Origin: Macrocystis pyrifera
Lineage: Eukaryota > Sar > Phaeophyceae > Laminariales > Laminariaceae
Reading direction: 5' to 3'
Assembly: GCA_031763025.1 (NCBI GenBank)
Contig: JASSKH010000006.1
Coordinates: forward strand, 124,001 to 188,000
DNA: 64,000 nt
Part shown: piece by piece, positions 47,048-57,237 of the stretch
Position numbering within the stretch: position 1 is the stretch's first letter
Layout of the letters: every line of letters starts with the position of its first letter
Made by a program: the position numbers and the translations under genes
The notes under the pieces: model-generated
The model's input: only the letters and a program-made list of their open reading frames with translations
The model's database searches: none
What the model was told of the DNA's origin: nothing

Positions 47048-47346
47048 GGCTACGAAAAAGTGCACTTACACCGTCAGGTCCATCCTCCCCAGAGTAAGGC
47101 ACCACGACATGCTGAACTCTACCTGAGTTATTCCCTGCGGCAAGCTCATCGCACAGCAGACTCTCCTAGGCTTGTACCCTCTGCTCCTGCAGTTAAACGC
47201 GATGCCTTACATCATCCGAATGAGATGCGGGCACCGGAGGAGGTCCAGGTTGCGACTCTACTTGCGACTATTCCGACGTCTTCCCCGTCACCTGCCAGAA
47301 CAGGGCATCCCCGCACCTACGTACTTCCAACGACTTAATTCCTACC
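47048..47346 (+). pseudogene. Coding-like segment interrupted by the Copia insertion
   Basis: A plus-strand frame reads MATKKCTYTVRSILPRVRHH, meets a TGA at 47124-47126, then stays open to the Copia boundary at 47346. Past the Copia element, after one TSD copy, the same frame continues from 53998 to a stop at 54188, giving 137 codons across the insertion site. The product is unrecognised and arginine- and leucine-rich. It may be chance. Confidence 0.25.
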
Positions 47347-47624
47347 TGTTGATTGATCTCTAAAGGTATAGGCGCAGCTGGCACGGGAACGCGTGGTTGA
47401 CTCCAGACAGTAACACGGAACTCCTCTTATATTATATCCGAGCTGTCGAGTGACAGCTCATGCATCGTATGCAGGTTATTATCCAACATGACGCGGGAAT
47501 AAACCTCCCGTTTATCCCCCCGAATATCCGACTAAATATCCCTCTCCTATAATCCTATGTCAATATATGAAACTCCTTAATATTAGATGTAACGTCTCCG
47601 TCGTGTTTCTGAGCAAAATCAATA
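47347..47624 (-). repeat. 3' LTR of the Copia element
   Basis: 278 bp, TGTTGATTG...CAAAATCAATA on the plus strand. The conserved TATA-like block is at 47422-47439 on the minus strand. The polypurine tract (minus-strand GGGGGGA, 47625-47631) abuts it, and a second GGGGGGATAT copy lies about 30 bp further inside. Confidence 0.92.
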
Positions 47625-47631
47625 TCCCCCC

Positions 47632-48226
47632 TGCTCATTATACACGACCATACTTTAATATCCCCCCAGCTCTGTACACTACAATGTACGACTCCGCTGG
47701 GTGGAAACATCTCAATATTATGACCAACTCATATACGAAATTCAGAAACAAAATTTCACTCCAGAACCAAAAATCAAACTCTCAATTTCCAAAATACTAT
47801 CCAAATTCTCCAACTCAGAAAACATTTTCTATGGACCGCACACGCCCCCAGGCGCTTCATAGTCTCTCTTCAACCTTATCCAAAAAACTCTCCCTCTATT
47901 TCATGAGGAATTAATGCAAATCATATAAAATATCACGGTAGTCATACTCATCAAAATAAAAATGAAGCCAAGAAAATAAATGCCAGAGATCGCAAGGAAC
48001 CCCGTTCCCCCGGACAAGGGTCTCCCCTTGTCCCCTACTTCCGCCATAGATACACAGATCGCGACGGTAATGCGAGATAACATGCATTCCTTCACTTGAA
48101 TTTTATTTGACGTGGGGACTACTCGAAAACATCAAAAACTCTCGAAATCGATCACCAGGAACGAAATGGTATCATCCTCGGAATTAGCCAGGGAAAAACG
48201 GCAGCATCTTCGGATTTATACGTAGT
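47632..48226 (-). other. Copia 3' untranslated region
   Basis: A non-coding tail between the RNase H end and the polypurine tract. Its segment 47901-48140 matches 11750-11990 of the non-autonomous element in reverse complement (for example ATCTCGCATTACCGTCGCGA), which ties the two elements together. Confidence 0.8.
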
Positions 48227-50038
48227 TCAGACAAATCCTTCACTCAAAAATAACATAAAACTTTCCGCCTCGGAAAAACCGCGCCAAACATTCTTCAGAA
48301 AATCCCGGTGGTAACGAAACACCGTGTTGTTGAGCGGCTTTGTCAAGAAGTCTGCATGCTGTTTCTCCCACTCTACATGGGTAATAACAAACTCCCCCTT
48401 AAAATAAGCTCGCGCAAAAAGTGGTGTCGTACGTCGATTTGCTTCGAATTCGACGTGCACACTGGATTTTGTGCCAGGTGCCTTGCCCGCTCGTTATCCT
48501 CGAAAACCGTAATGCATCTCTCCCCAAACCCCGGAAAAATAAAACTCCATACATAGCGCATGAACATTGCCTCCTTGATGGCGTCTGCCAGTGCTACATA
48601 TTCGGCCTCAGTGGTTGAGAGTGTGACGCATTTCTGCGTCCTAGAAAACCAGCACACACACACACGCCCCAGCACACATGATGGCCCCACCGGAAACTGA
48701 CCTCCTGTCAGTGGCTTTGTTGGCATAGTCTGCATTTGCAAACGCTACCAGCTCAAGCCCGCTACCCTTCTGGAACGTAATGCCGAGATCACTCGTAGAA
48801 AATACATACTCTAAAATACCGACTGCTGTCTTCCAGTGTACTTCCCTCGGCCTATTCGTGTACCTCGCTATCGCCCTCACCGCGTTTGCAATATCCGGTC
48901 GTCTTTGGTTCGCAAGCCACATCAAGCACCCCACCAACTCGCGGAAAGGCCGATCACCCACGGGTTCATTCTCGTCAAACTCCTCGAGCTTCACACCAGT
49001 CGAAAGCGGGTTATTCCTCCCAGAACTAACACCAAACCTCGCCGCGGTATTTTCAGCGAACGCCTGCTGCGAAATCGTCAAAGTACCAGCGTCCCAATCC
49101 CTCGAAAAACAACAACCAGCATACCACCGCAACTCGCCCAGATTGTTGATCGGAACAAGGTTGTTCAGGTCGTCACAGAACTGATCGCACCTAGTCTTGA
49201 GTCCTACAGCAAAAATATCATCCACATGAACTACCGTTACAATGGAGACAGAGCCCGACTCGACCAACCTCATGACACACGTGTCAGCGGGGCTCTGCTC
49301 AAATCCTAGACTCTTCATGCGAGTGAGAAGGTGGTTGTGCCACGACCTCGACGCTTGCTTCAAGCCGTAGAGACTGCGATTCAACCTGACCACCTTACCA
49401 GACATTTCGCCGCAGCCGGGAGGTAGTCGCATGAATACATCCTCATCCAAACTCGACTGCACGAACGCCTGCTCAGCATCAAAATGACACAAATCCAAAC
49501 CCAACTCGCACGCAATAGCACCCAACAAACGAAACCAAAACCCTGCAGGCGTCGGAGCAAAAGTCTCAAAGAAATCAATACCCTCACGCTGCTTGAAACC
49601 TCGTGCCACCAGCCTTGCTTTCGCCCGCACCACGTCACCATGCTCGTTGGACTTCCAGGCGAACACCCACTTCGCCGAGATGACGTTGAGCCCCTCTGGT
49701 TGCTACGTCGCTCCAAACGTCCCCGCGTCCGCCAGCCCATGGTACTCCTTGTCCATCGCCTGTCTCCAGATGGCCGAATACTCGTCCGCACACGCTTCAA
49801 CATACGAGTTCGGCGTCGAAAGCTCGCTCGCCGGGCGTGTGGGAAGGGGAGGGTTCTCGCGCGGTGGGGCTTGGTGGAAAAGTACATGGCCTATACCTTC
49901 CCGCGCTGCCATCAACGACAGCAGCCCATGCCCCATAGCCTCGCGGTTCCGCGCAGTCTCCCCTCTTGTCCGCCCCCTCAGCACATCTCCACCTTCCGGG
50001 TGTCGCCCAGCTTCCCCCCTGGCCCGATCACCCTGCAC
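48227..50038 (-). pseudogene. Copia reverse transcriptase and RNase H, disrupted
   Basis: The RT begins with EYSAIWRQAMDKEYHGLADA and continues VFAWKSNEHGDVVRAKARLV, FFETFAPTPAGF, SLYGLKQASRSWHNHL and the catalytic VVHVDDIFAV. The usual Copia box is YVDD; here the first residue is His. RNase H shows AFANADYANKATDRRSVSGG, LSTTEAEYVALADAIKEAMF and, in the last frame, KQHADFLTKPL. Breaks: a TAG at 49703-49705 just before VISAKWVFAWK; a frame change at the CA repeat near 48655; another near the A-run at 48416. The proline-rich linker 49940-50160 changes frame among short tandem repeats. Whether all breaks are biological is uncertain, because homopolymer errors are evident elsewhere. Confidence 0.85.
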
Positions 50039-50450
50039 ACCGCCACCACCCTCCTGGTGTCGTGCGGTCTCCCCCTAGTCCGCCCTCTCTGCCCAGCGCC
50101 ACCGCTCTCCTGGTGTCGTGCAGTCTCCCCCCTTGTCTGCCCCCTCAGCACATCGCCATCCTCCGGGTCCGGGATATAATAACCCAGTGCCCGGGCAGCA
50201 CTCTGCGAAAGCTGTGGCTGCGGTGACTGCTGCGGCGGCGACGGCGATGATATCGGCGGCGACGGCGGCGGCGGTGACGGTGGCTGTAGCGGCGGCGGTG
50301 ACGATGACAGCGGCAGCGACGGCGACGGTGACGGCGATGGCGGTGGCGACGGCGACGGCGGCGGTGGCGGCGGTAGCGGCGTTGATGACGGCGGTTGCGG
50401 CGGCAGCAGTGGAGATGGGGACGGTGGCTCGGGCCATACGTCGGGGTCCC

Positions 50451-53400
50451 TCAGAGGCTCCGGCGCACCCGGCGGCGGTGGCGACGGCGACGGCGGCGGC
50501 GGGGAGCTCTCCTCCTCCGAAGGCAGTAACCCCAAAACGGTTTCCTCGGGTGTTCCCAAGTGACGTCACGGGAGAACGACCTTAAGCCAGACATCAGCAG
50601 GATCTTGCTGCAGTCAGCTGCGTGGTGGTTGCCGCCGTTGAGGTAGAAGCAAGCCTCCGCCTTCGGCTCGGTCTTCAGGGCCCTCCTGGCGTGGTGGAAG
50701 CCCGGCTTCAGAAACGGGAGCAGCCGCGCAAACGGTGGTCTCCCGCAGAATTTGCGGTACGGCGAGTGCATTTCCGGCTTGTCCCTTACCCTCGCCGTCA
50801 TGTTGATCACATCGCTCGCGTACACGCATGACTCAGCCCAGAGGGGCTGCGTCGCCGGCATCCTTGCATCGCCGAACAGGCGGGTGGCCTCCAGGCGGGA
50901 CGCCATTGCAAGCTCCAACGTCATGGCGGTCCGTCGCTCGACCACCCCGTCATGCTTCGGAGAATCGACGGGCGTGTACTCGCGGCGGATGCCGTGGTGG
51001 TTGAGCAACTCCACGAACTCCGCCTTGGTGAAGACGGTGCCGTTGTCCGAGCGAAGGCACTCCACGATGGACGGCACACCCTTCGCGTTGATGTCGGCCA
51101 GGAAACCAGCGAAGACCTTCGGGACGTCGGACTTCGGCTTCAAGAAATACGGCCACCCCAGTCGCGAGTAGTCGTCGACGATCATCATCAAGTACTGCGC
51201 ACCGCCAGCAGACGTAGGCTGTTGTCCCGACAGATCCACGAACAGACGCTCCAGAGGCCTGGTAGAACGGCACTCGGTCGTCCACGGCACCGCCATCCTC
51301 CTCCCTTTCGCCTCAGAACACCCAGCACACGGAACCAACTCCCCAAAAACCTTAATGTCCATTTGGCGTGCCGTCTCACCGAGAGTGTCAGCATGGGAGT
51401 GGGCAAGGACAACGCGAAGGTCGTTAATATCGATCCTCCTCATTTTTCCAGGAGCCCAAACAGCGGCAGAAACCGGGGTCTCTACAATCCGCGTGGCGTC
51501 TACGTATGAACCCGCGTCCCTACGCACGAAAGACAGCTGTCCATTCAACGTGTGAGTGCCCTGAGCATCAAGTGTCACCGGGCATTTCAACATTACTGCA
51601 TGAAGCGAAAATAAGTTGAAGCGAACACCGGGTACGTATGCTACGTCCACCAGCCTAACTTGAACGTCACCCTGAGAGCTGTGCATCACACTTGGAATCT
51701 GGCCGAAGTACTCTATCTTCAGTGACCTCATGTCAACGACCACCAAACGGCTCTTACCAGGGGGAGGGGGAGTACAGTTTACCATACCAAAAGGGTTGCC
51801 AGTCACATGAAAAGTTGCTCCTGAATCCGTTACCCACTCTTCTCTCCCATTAACCCAAAACAAATCATCATTCGCCTTGCCTTGGTGCGCAAACTGCGCG
51901 GTGAGGAGGTGCGGATCGAACGTAGGCGTAGGGTTGCCGTTGTTCGCTGGGCCAGGGGAGGGGGAAGTGCTGAAGGAGGGTTGTTGTGGCGGGGAAGCTC
52001 CGGCCGAGGTATACCCACCACTGCCGTAGGGCGTCTCCTGCAGCCAGCCACCTCCGTAGTACGGTTGTTGGGCGGGTTGAGGAGAAGCGGCACCCGGGAA
52101 AGCGACATTCATTTGCTCGGGAGCTGCCTGGCATGCCGCGGCGTGGTAGCCCGGTCTGCCGCACCGGAAGCAGGGCACCTTGCGCCTCCATGTGTTATTC
52201 GGTGGGGGACCCCAGCCTGCCGGAGTCGCTGCGGGCGGCGGGGGCATCGGCGGCAACGTCCCTGGTGGTGGGTCGGTAGGTACCCAACCCATGTGGGGGA
52301 CAACTCCACCAGTACCGAAGGGGTCTGGGGCTGAGTCATCCCAACGGTACCTGCAGTCCACGGCATCCCAACGCCATTTGGGGCCGGTTATCCCCCCCGA
52401 CGAAGTTCCTCTCCGGTTGCCACGTTGCTGATGGGGACGGTGCTGCTGCTGCTGTTGTGGGGCGTGCTGCTCCTGCTGCTGAGGCTGCTGCTGCTGATAC
52501 TGCTGCTGCTGCTGCTGATACTGTCGCTGGAGCCGCTGCTGCTGCTGCTGCCACTGGGGCTGCTGCTGCTGCTGCTGTCGCTGGAGCTGCTGCTGCTGCT
52601 GCTGCTGTTGCCCATCCTTGAGCCTCCCGCCTCTGCTGTTCCTCCTTCCCCCTCCTGGACCCGCACCTCCACCACAGGCAGGCTGCGCACCTCCGGCGTA
52701 CAAGGCATGCTGATCTACCACTCCCTGCACGCCCAACGCCCTAGAAACCATCTCCTTCTCTATCTTGTCGTTAGCATACGCGTCACGGATGATCTCATCG
52801 ATCTCGGAACGGGGGATGGAAGGGCGGGAAAGAATGGACTTGCTTTGAATAGTATACAAAGATGAGAGGTTGGTAACAATGTGGCGGTTTACTTCCTCTG
52901 TACTCTTACCACATCCTAGCATCGCCAGCTCATCTGCTGCCTTGTCCACCCTTCCTAAGAACAGCAAGGGGTTTTCATCCTCGGCCATTCGGATTGTATC
53001 AAAATCCCTCCTCAATCTATGAGTTGCGGCTATCGTCTTCGGCATGTAATAGTCTTCCAACTCCTTCCAAGCACCACTAGGAGACATTGCCTTCTGCATT
53101 CTAAACTCAGCCATATCGTATCCTGTCATGGCCTCCATCATCAATCCATACATCAATCTCGCGTCCCTAATCTCCTGGGGGGAATGTCTGGAGGCTAATT
53201 CCTCCGGCGAAACCCTCATGTCACCCCCCATAACTGGGTTTGCTGTGCTACTGAGTACATGCAAGCACCCAAGCGATGATAGGTATGCCAAAAACTTACT
53301 ACGCCACATGCTAAAGTGGGCCTCTACGTTATCGAAGACCGGGGGTCTCGACTGGGACAAACTTGGGCGGTACAAAGAAGGTAATGACATGCCTGATCGG

Positions 53401-53639
53401 GCCTCCAGCCCAGGTGTCGGCACCGTCCACGCTGCTTGTTGTCTTCCAGCAGTTCCTTCTCCTCTCGTCCCCCCACCGGCCCCCCCTTCCTTTCCTGCTC
53501 CCTGCACGTCCCTCTCGGCGCGCAGTCTCTGCCCCTCCATCGTCCTTTCCAGGACCTCTATTTTCTTCTTCATCTCCTCTATGGTCTTTTCACTCTCCAC
53601 GCTGGCTTCTTGACTGAGCATGTCCTCGAAACTAGGCAT
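50451..53639 (-). CDS. Copia Gag-protease-integrase polyprotein
   Basis: A 1,062-codon frame. Residues about 10-45 form a likely coiled coil. Residues about 95-270 are the Gag core, with MYGLMMEAMTGYDMAEFRMQ and MPKTIAATHRLRRDFDTIRM. Residues about 345-420 are a poly-Gln tract. The zinc knuckle CFRCGRPGYHAAAC starts at residue 490. The protease signature VTDSGATFH has its Asp at 605. The pre-integrase zinc motif runs HSHADTLGE...CAGC near 745-775. The integrase core has Asp802 (FVDLSG), Asp865 (RSDNG) and Glu901 (VVERR), so the D-E spacing is the standard 35. The true frame appears to shift at about 50560 into PEETVLGLLPSEEESSPPPP, a proline-rich linker to RT, so the last 35 codons of this frame are an artefact of that shift. 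ATG 53639 matches the leader position in the related element. Confidence 0.9.
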   Translation of the reverse strand: MPSFEDMLSQEASVESEKTIEEMKKKIEVLERTMEGQRLRAERDVQGAGKEGGAGGGTRGEGTAGRQQAAWTVPTPGLEARSGMSLPSLYRPSLSQSRPPVFDNVEAHFSMWRSKFLAYLSSLGCLHVLSSTANPVMGGDMRVSPEELASRHSPQEIRDARLMYGLMMEAMTGYDMAEFRMQKAMSPSGAWKELEDYYMPKTIAATHRLRRDFDTIRMAEDENPLLFLGRVDKAADELAMLGCGKSTEEVNRHIVTNLSSLYTIQSKSILSRPSIPRSEIDEIIRDAYANDKIEKEMVSRALGVQGVVDQHALYAGGAQPACGGGAGPGGGRRNSRGGRLKDGQQQQQQQQLQRQQQQQQPQWQQQQQRLQRQYQQQQQQYQQQQPQQQEQHAPQQQQQHRPHQQRGNRRGTSSGGITGPKWRWDAVDCRYRWDDSAPDPFGTGGVVPHMGWVPTDPPPGTLPPMPPPPAATPAGWGPPPNNTWRRKVPCFRCGRPGYHAAACQAAPEQMNVAFPGAASPQPAQQPYYGGGWLQETPYGSGGYTSAGASPPQQPSFSTSPSPGPANNGNPTPTFDPHLLTAQFAHQGKANDDLFWVNGREEWVTDSGATFHVTGNPFGMVNCTPPPPGKSRLVVVDMRSLKIEYFGQIPSVMHSSQGDVQVRLVDVAYVPGVRFNLFSLHAVMLKCPVTLDAQGTHTLNGQLSFVRRDAGSYVDATRIVETPVSAAVWAPGKMRRIDINDLRVVLAHSHADTLGETARQMDIKVFGELVPCAGCSEAKGRRMAVPWTTECRSTRPLERLFVDLSGQQPTSAGGAQYLMMIVDDYSRLGWPYFLKPKSDVPKVFAGFLADINAKGVPSIVECLRSDNGTVFTKAEFVELLNHHGIRREYTPVDSPKHDGVVERRTAMTLELAMASRLEATRLFGDARMPATQPLWAESCVYASDVINMTARVRDKPEMHSPYRKFCGRPPFARLLPFLKPGFHHARRALKTEPKAEACFYLNGGNHHAADCSKILLMSGLRSFSRDVTWEHPRKPFWGYCLRRRRAPRRRRRRRHRRRVRRSL

Positions 53640-53714
53640 GCCGAAGCAGGTTCCTACCTCTCTAGGTTGGCCTTGGCTACGCTTGCCAATAGAAGATCGC
53701 CGGACTCACTAGTG

Positions 53715-53992
53715 TGTTGATTGATCTCTAACGGTATAGGCGCAGCTGGCACGGGAACGCGTGGTTGACTCCAGACAGTAACACGGAACTCCTCTTATAT
53801 TATATCCGAGCTGTCGAGTGACAGCTCATGCATCGTATGCAGGTTATTATCCAACATGACGCGGGAATAAACCTCCCGTTTATCCCCCCGAATATCCGAC
53901 TAAATATCCCTCTCCTATAATCCTATGTCAATATATGGAACTCCCTAATATTAGATGTAACGTCTCCGTCGTGTTTCTGAGCACAATCAATA
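53715..53992 (-). repeat. 5' LTR of the Copia element
   Basis: 278 bp, identical in extent to 267-544. It is followed by target duplication CTACC (53993-53997). The minus-strand TATA-like block is at 53790-53807. Confidence 0.92.
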
Positions 53993-56562
53993 CTACCTTA
54001 TGGGGTGTCTTACCTGCTCATTCCGCCCAGGGCTTCACCTGCACTTCGGGTGGGGCTCGATACTTCCACACGGCTATTGGTCGGAGGTGGGTTCATGCAT
54101 GTACCCTTTGCCGTGTACCACTCACGCGATCGTGGGGCTGTACATTATTCATGTGGTGCTGCCAACATGGAAAGTAAGATTGTGTTGACACATGGAATAC
54201 ATGGGTGATACCTTCCCGTCGCGACCATTATAACTCACAACCACCGTTTTGCACAGGGAAACGATGTTTCTGCTCTATCAGTCACCGATCACAGCACGAA
54301 AAGCTACTCCCGATATCACATACCGGTCCGGTACCCTGGTGTGTGGTATTGGGAGTGCAGATGTACGCATACTGCGCTGTATTTGACAAAACGAAGTTCT
54401 CGTAGGACCGGTAGCATGCGTAGCATAGATGGGCTTGACTCTGGCTCGAATGGTTCCCACATGGATTCATCGTGTGGCTTGTTCGAAGTTCCCTTCCTTA
54501 GCTAGCCCATGCAAAAAAGTCTGTTCCTGTGCGGTAGATAGTTTGATGTTACGTTGCTCTGAACCACCACCTCATCGCAGACAAACCAAATGTCAGTTCT
54601 CTCGCCAAGATACAATCAATCATCTGTGTCCGAACGTTGATTATAATACACCCCATAGTTGTGCGATTATGACATACCAGGTGTGATGTACTCTCATCAG
54701 CCGATACTCACTGTCGGTGGTACCACGGGTACAAGGACCGCTGCTGCAATGGTAACACACCCTGAAAAATAGCCTATTCAATATGCCTATTGATCTGTCA
54801 ATATGTTGAGGTATTGCGTATCGATGCCTATTGTCCCCTGCAATAGGGAGGTAAAAGTGTCTATCGATAACTACCCTCTTGATCAATCTGTACAGAGCAA
54901 TATATACAAGAGACTGTTGTTCGTAGGATGGGTATATGGATTTGTCTATCGATACCTAAAGATTTGACATATAGGTTTAGAACAATAGGTACAATGAGCT
55001 ATTATTCTAGGGATAGGTATGTGGAATCGTCTATCGATACCTACTGATTTCTAATATGTTCAGAGAAGTATTGATCGATACCAGGTACCCATTTATTTGA
55101 TCAATAAAATCAGATATTTTTGTGCAATGATCTGTTGTTCTCAGAACTAGTGTGAGGTTTTTGTCGATAAGTTCGTTTTTTTTTTTCGGGCACACGTGTT
55201 ACTCTACTACAAATAATTACTTCCACATTTAAACTTCATGCCTCTACCAGGTATTTTTCTAACAATATATTTCAATCCACGAAATGCAGCGTTCCATTCA
55301 CTAAAAATACCATAAAACATGCCTATGGAGGGTGCCTCCGTTGGTGGTGTCGGTTTTGTCTTCGTCTTGGACGGGGTTAGCCGAGGCCTTGACGTGCACT
55401 TTTCATTCGTGATATGTGGCAAGGAGATGCCTCCACGAGCCTTTCTCGCGTCTCGCAGGGAGAGAACTTACAGAAATCGTGAGAGTGCGGGTCCTTCTCC
55501 GAAAAACCCTTTTCTCTCTGGCGCGTTCGGACTTCATGGCCCGAACGTCAACCTGTATGAAAATCCATCAGTGATGGCGGATCTCATAGACCGGACGTTG
55601 GTTTAAGTATCTTCATGGTTGGCGTTTGTGATCGGAGATTGACGGTATTTTCGTACCCTGTACTCCACATACTATGGTATATGGGTATATAATACCTCAA
55701 CTTGCCTCATGTGGCCCTCCTGCTCCCACGGCGGGGGAGGGCGCTAATTCCATATTAATAGTATATATATATACATATATCCTGCGGGGCGTCTTACATT
55801 ATGAGTGCCCGTCTATGAACCGACTCAAGCTCGACCCACCATATCCCTGAGTGCTTCGGACAAAATGTCATTGCAAGTACTTGATGGACAACAAGCACAT
55901 CTCCTAACACCAACATCCTGACCCCCTCGTGCGTCCAACAAGCTAGAACCAACCCCTCCCCCTTCCCAGCGATTTCCAGCTAAACATTGAACGAACCTAC
56001 CTACTGTCCAAATGTATGGTCGGTTTGGAACTGCTGTGCGCGTATTCCAAAGCGGAGAAGGCTTGGTGGTATTACTGCTCAACACGACTATCAGTCGTAA
56101 CGAGGGACGTTTCAGTGCCGTCTCGCTGCCAGTAACTCTACGTTCATCAACTTTTCCCCTCAAATTATATTGCTGTTGCTGCTACCTTCCTTTCTCGATC
56201 CCCTATCGCGAGGGCCAAGTCCTTCCTCCGCGCTTTCGTAAAGAAGCACAGTACGAAAACTCATAAACGGCTGGTTTTTTATCTGGCAGTAGTGGATGCT
56301 TTTGGCGCATATGGGTTCTTGCGATCCCTCCACGAGTTCTACTGTATCCATTTGGCACATCGACGACCAATAGCAATGCGGGGGGTCAAGAGCTACTGCG
56401 TTGATGTGTTGCTCGATGCGTCTACTGAGCTATTTCACTACTGTGTAATCATATCGTTAGTATATTCATTGTACACTATGCGGCACATCCAGTGCCTCTT
56501 CGTCTGACGAAATAGTCGGAATACAACCGTTACACATTTTTTTTTAATAAATTTTAAAATAC

Positions 56563-57237
56563 AACCAAATCAACAACATTCAATCAATCTATAAATATTT
56601 GTGAAATGCAATGGTTTCAACATGTTGCAACATCATATCAATATCCCTTGTTCGGGTTATATAGTATCAGTGCGCAGAATAATTAGTTAAAATTGTCCTG
56701 TTGACCCGGGCAGCATCCAGGGGAGCCGCTGGCCTATATCTTTGACAAGGAATCACATATAGAATACGCGCGTTCGGTTTATCACAATAATTGTAAAATT
56801 AGGTAAAAATGGAAAATAGACGAGGCGTATTACGCAGCTTGCAAAGTTGAGTATCAACTATTTAATCAGTCGAACTCACAGCTGACGTATTTCAAAATTT
56901 ATAAAAAAATACGTCAGCTGTGAGTTCGACTGATTAAATAGTTGATACTCAACTTTGCAAGCCGCGTAATACGCCTCGTCTATATTCCATTTTTACCGAA
57001 TTTTACAAGTATTGTGATAAACCGAGCGCGCGTATTCTATATGTGATTCCTTGTCAAAGATATAGGCCAGCGGCTCCCCTGGATGCTGCCCGGGTCAACA
57101 GGACAATTTTAAATAATAATTCTGCGCACTGATACTATATAACCCGAACAAGGGATATTGATATGATGTTGCAACATGTTGAAACCTTTTCATTTCACAA
57201 ATATTTATAGATTGATTGAGTGTTATTGATTTGGTTC
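56563..57237. repeat. Fold-back palindrome, second copy
   Basis: Counterpart of 3121-3795 at offset 53442, with both arms and the 14-base loop intact. I saw no differences in the loop. Confidence 0.9.

Larger units (their letters stand above)
47347..53992 (-). mobile_element. Full-length Ty1/Copia LTR retrotransposon
   Basis: The element is 6,646 bp. LTRs at 47347-47624 and 53715-53992 are each 278 bp with about four substitutions, roughly 98.6% identity. It is flanked by CTACC target duplications (47342-47346 and 53993-53997). Transcription is on the minus strand, so 53715-53992 is the 5' LTR. Protease, integrase, RT and RNase H occur in the Copia order, with integrase before RT. The polypurine tract lies at 47625-47631. 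No TGG-type primer-binding site is evident directly inside the 5' LTR. Confidence 0.95.

Noticed and set aside
52425-52865. Leucine-rich plus-strand frame
   Set aside because: It is the reverse strand of the poly-Gln (CAG) tract in Copia Gag.
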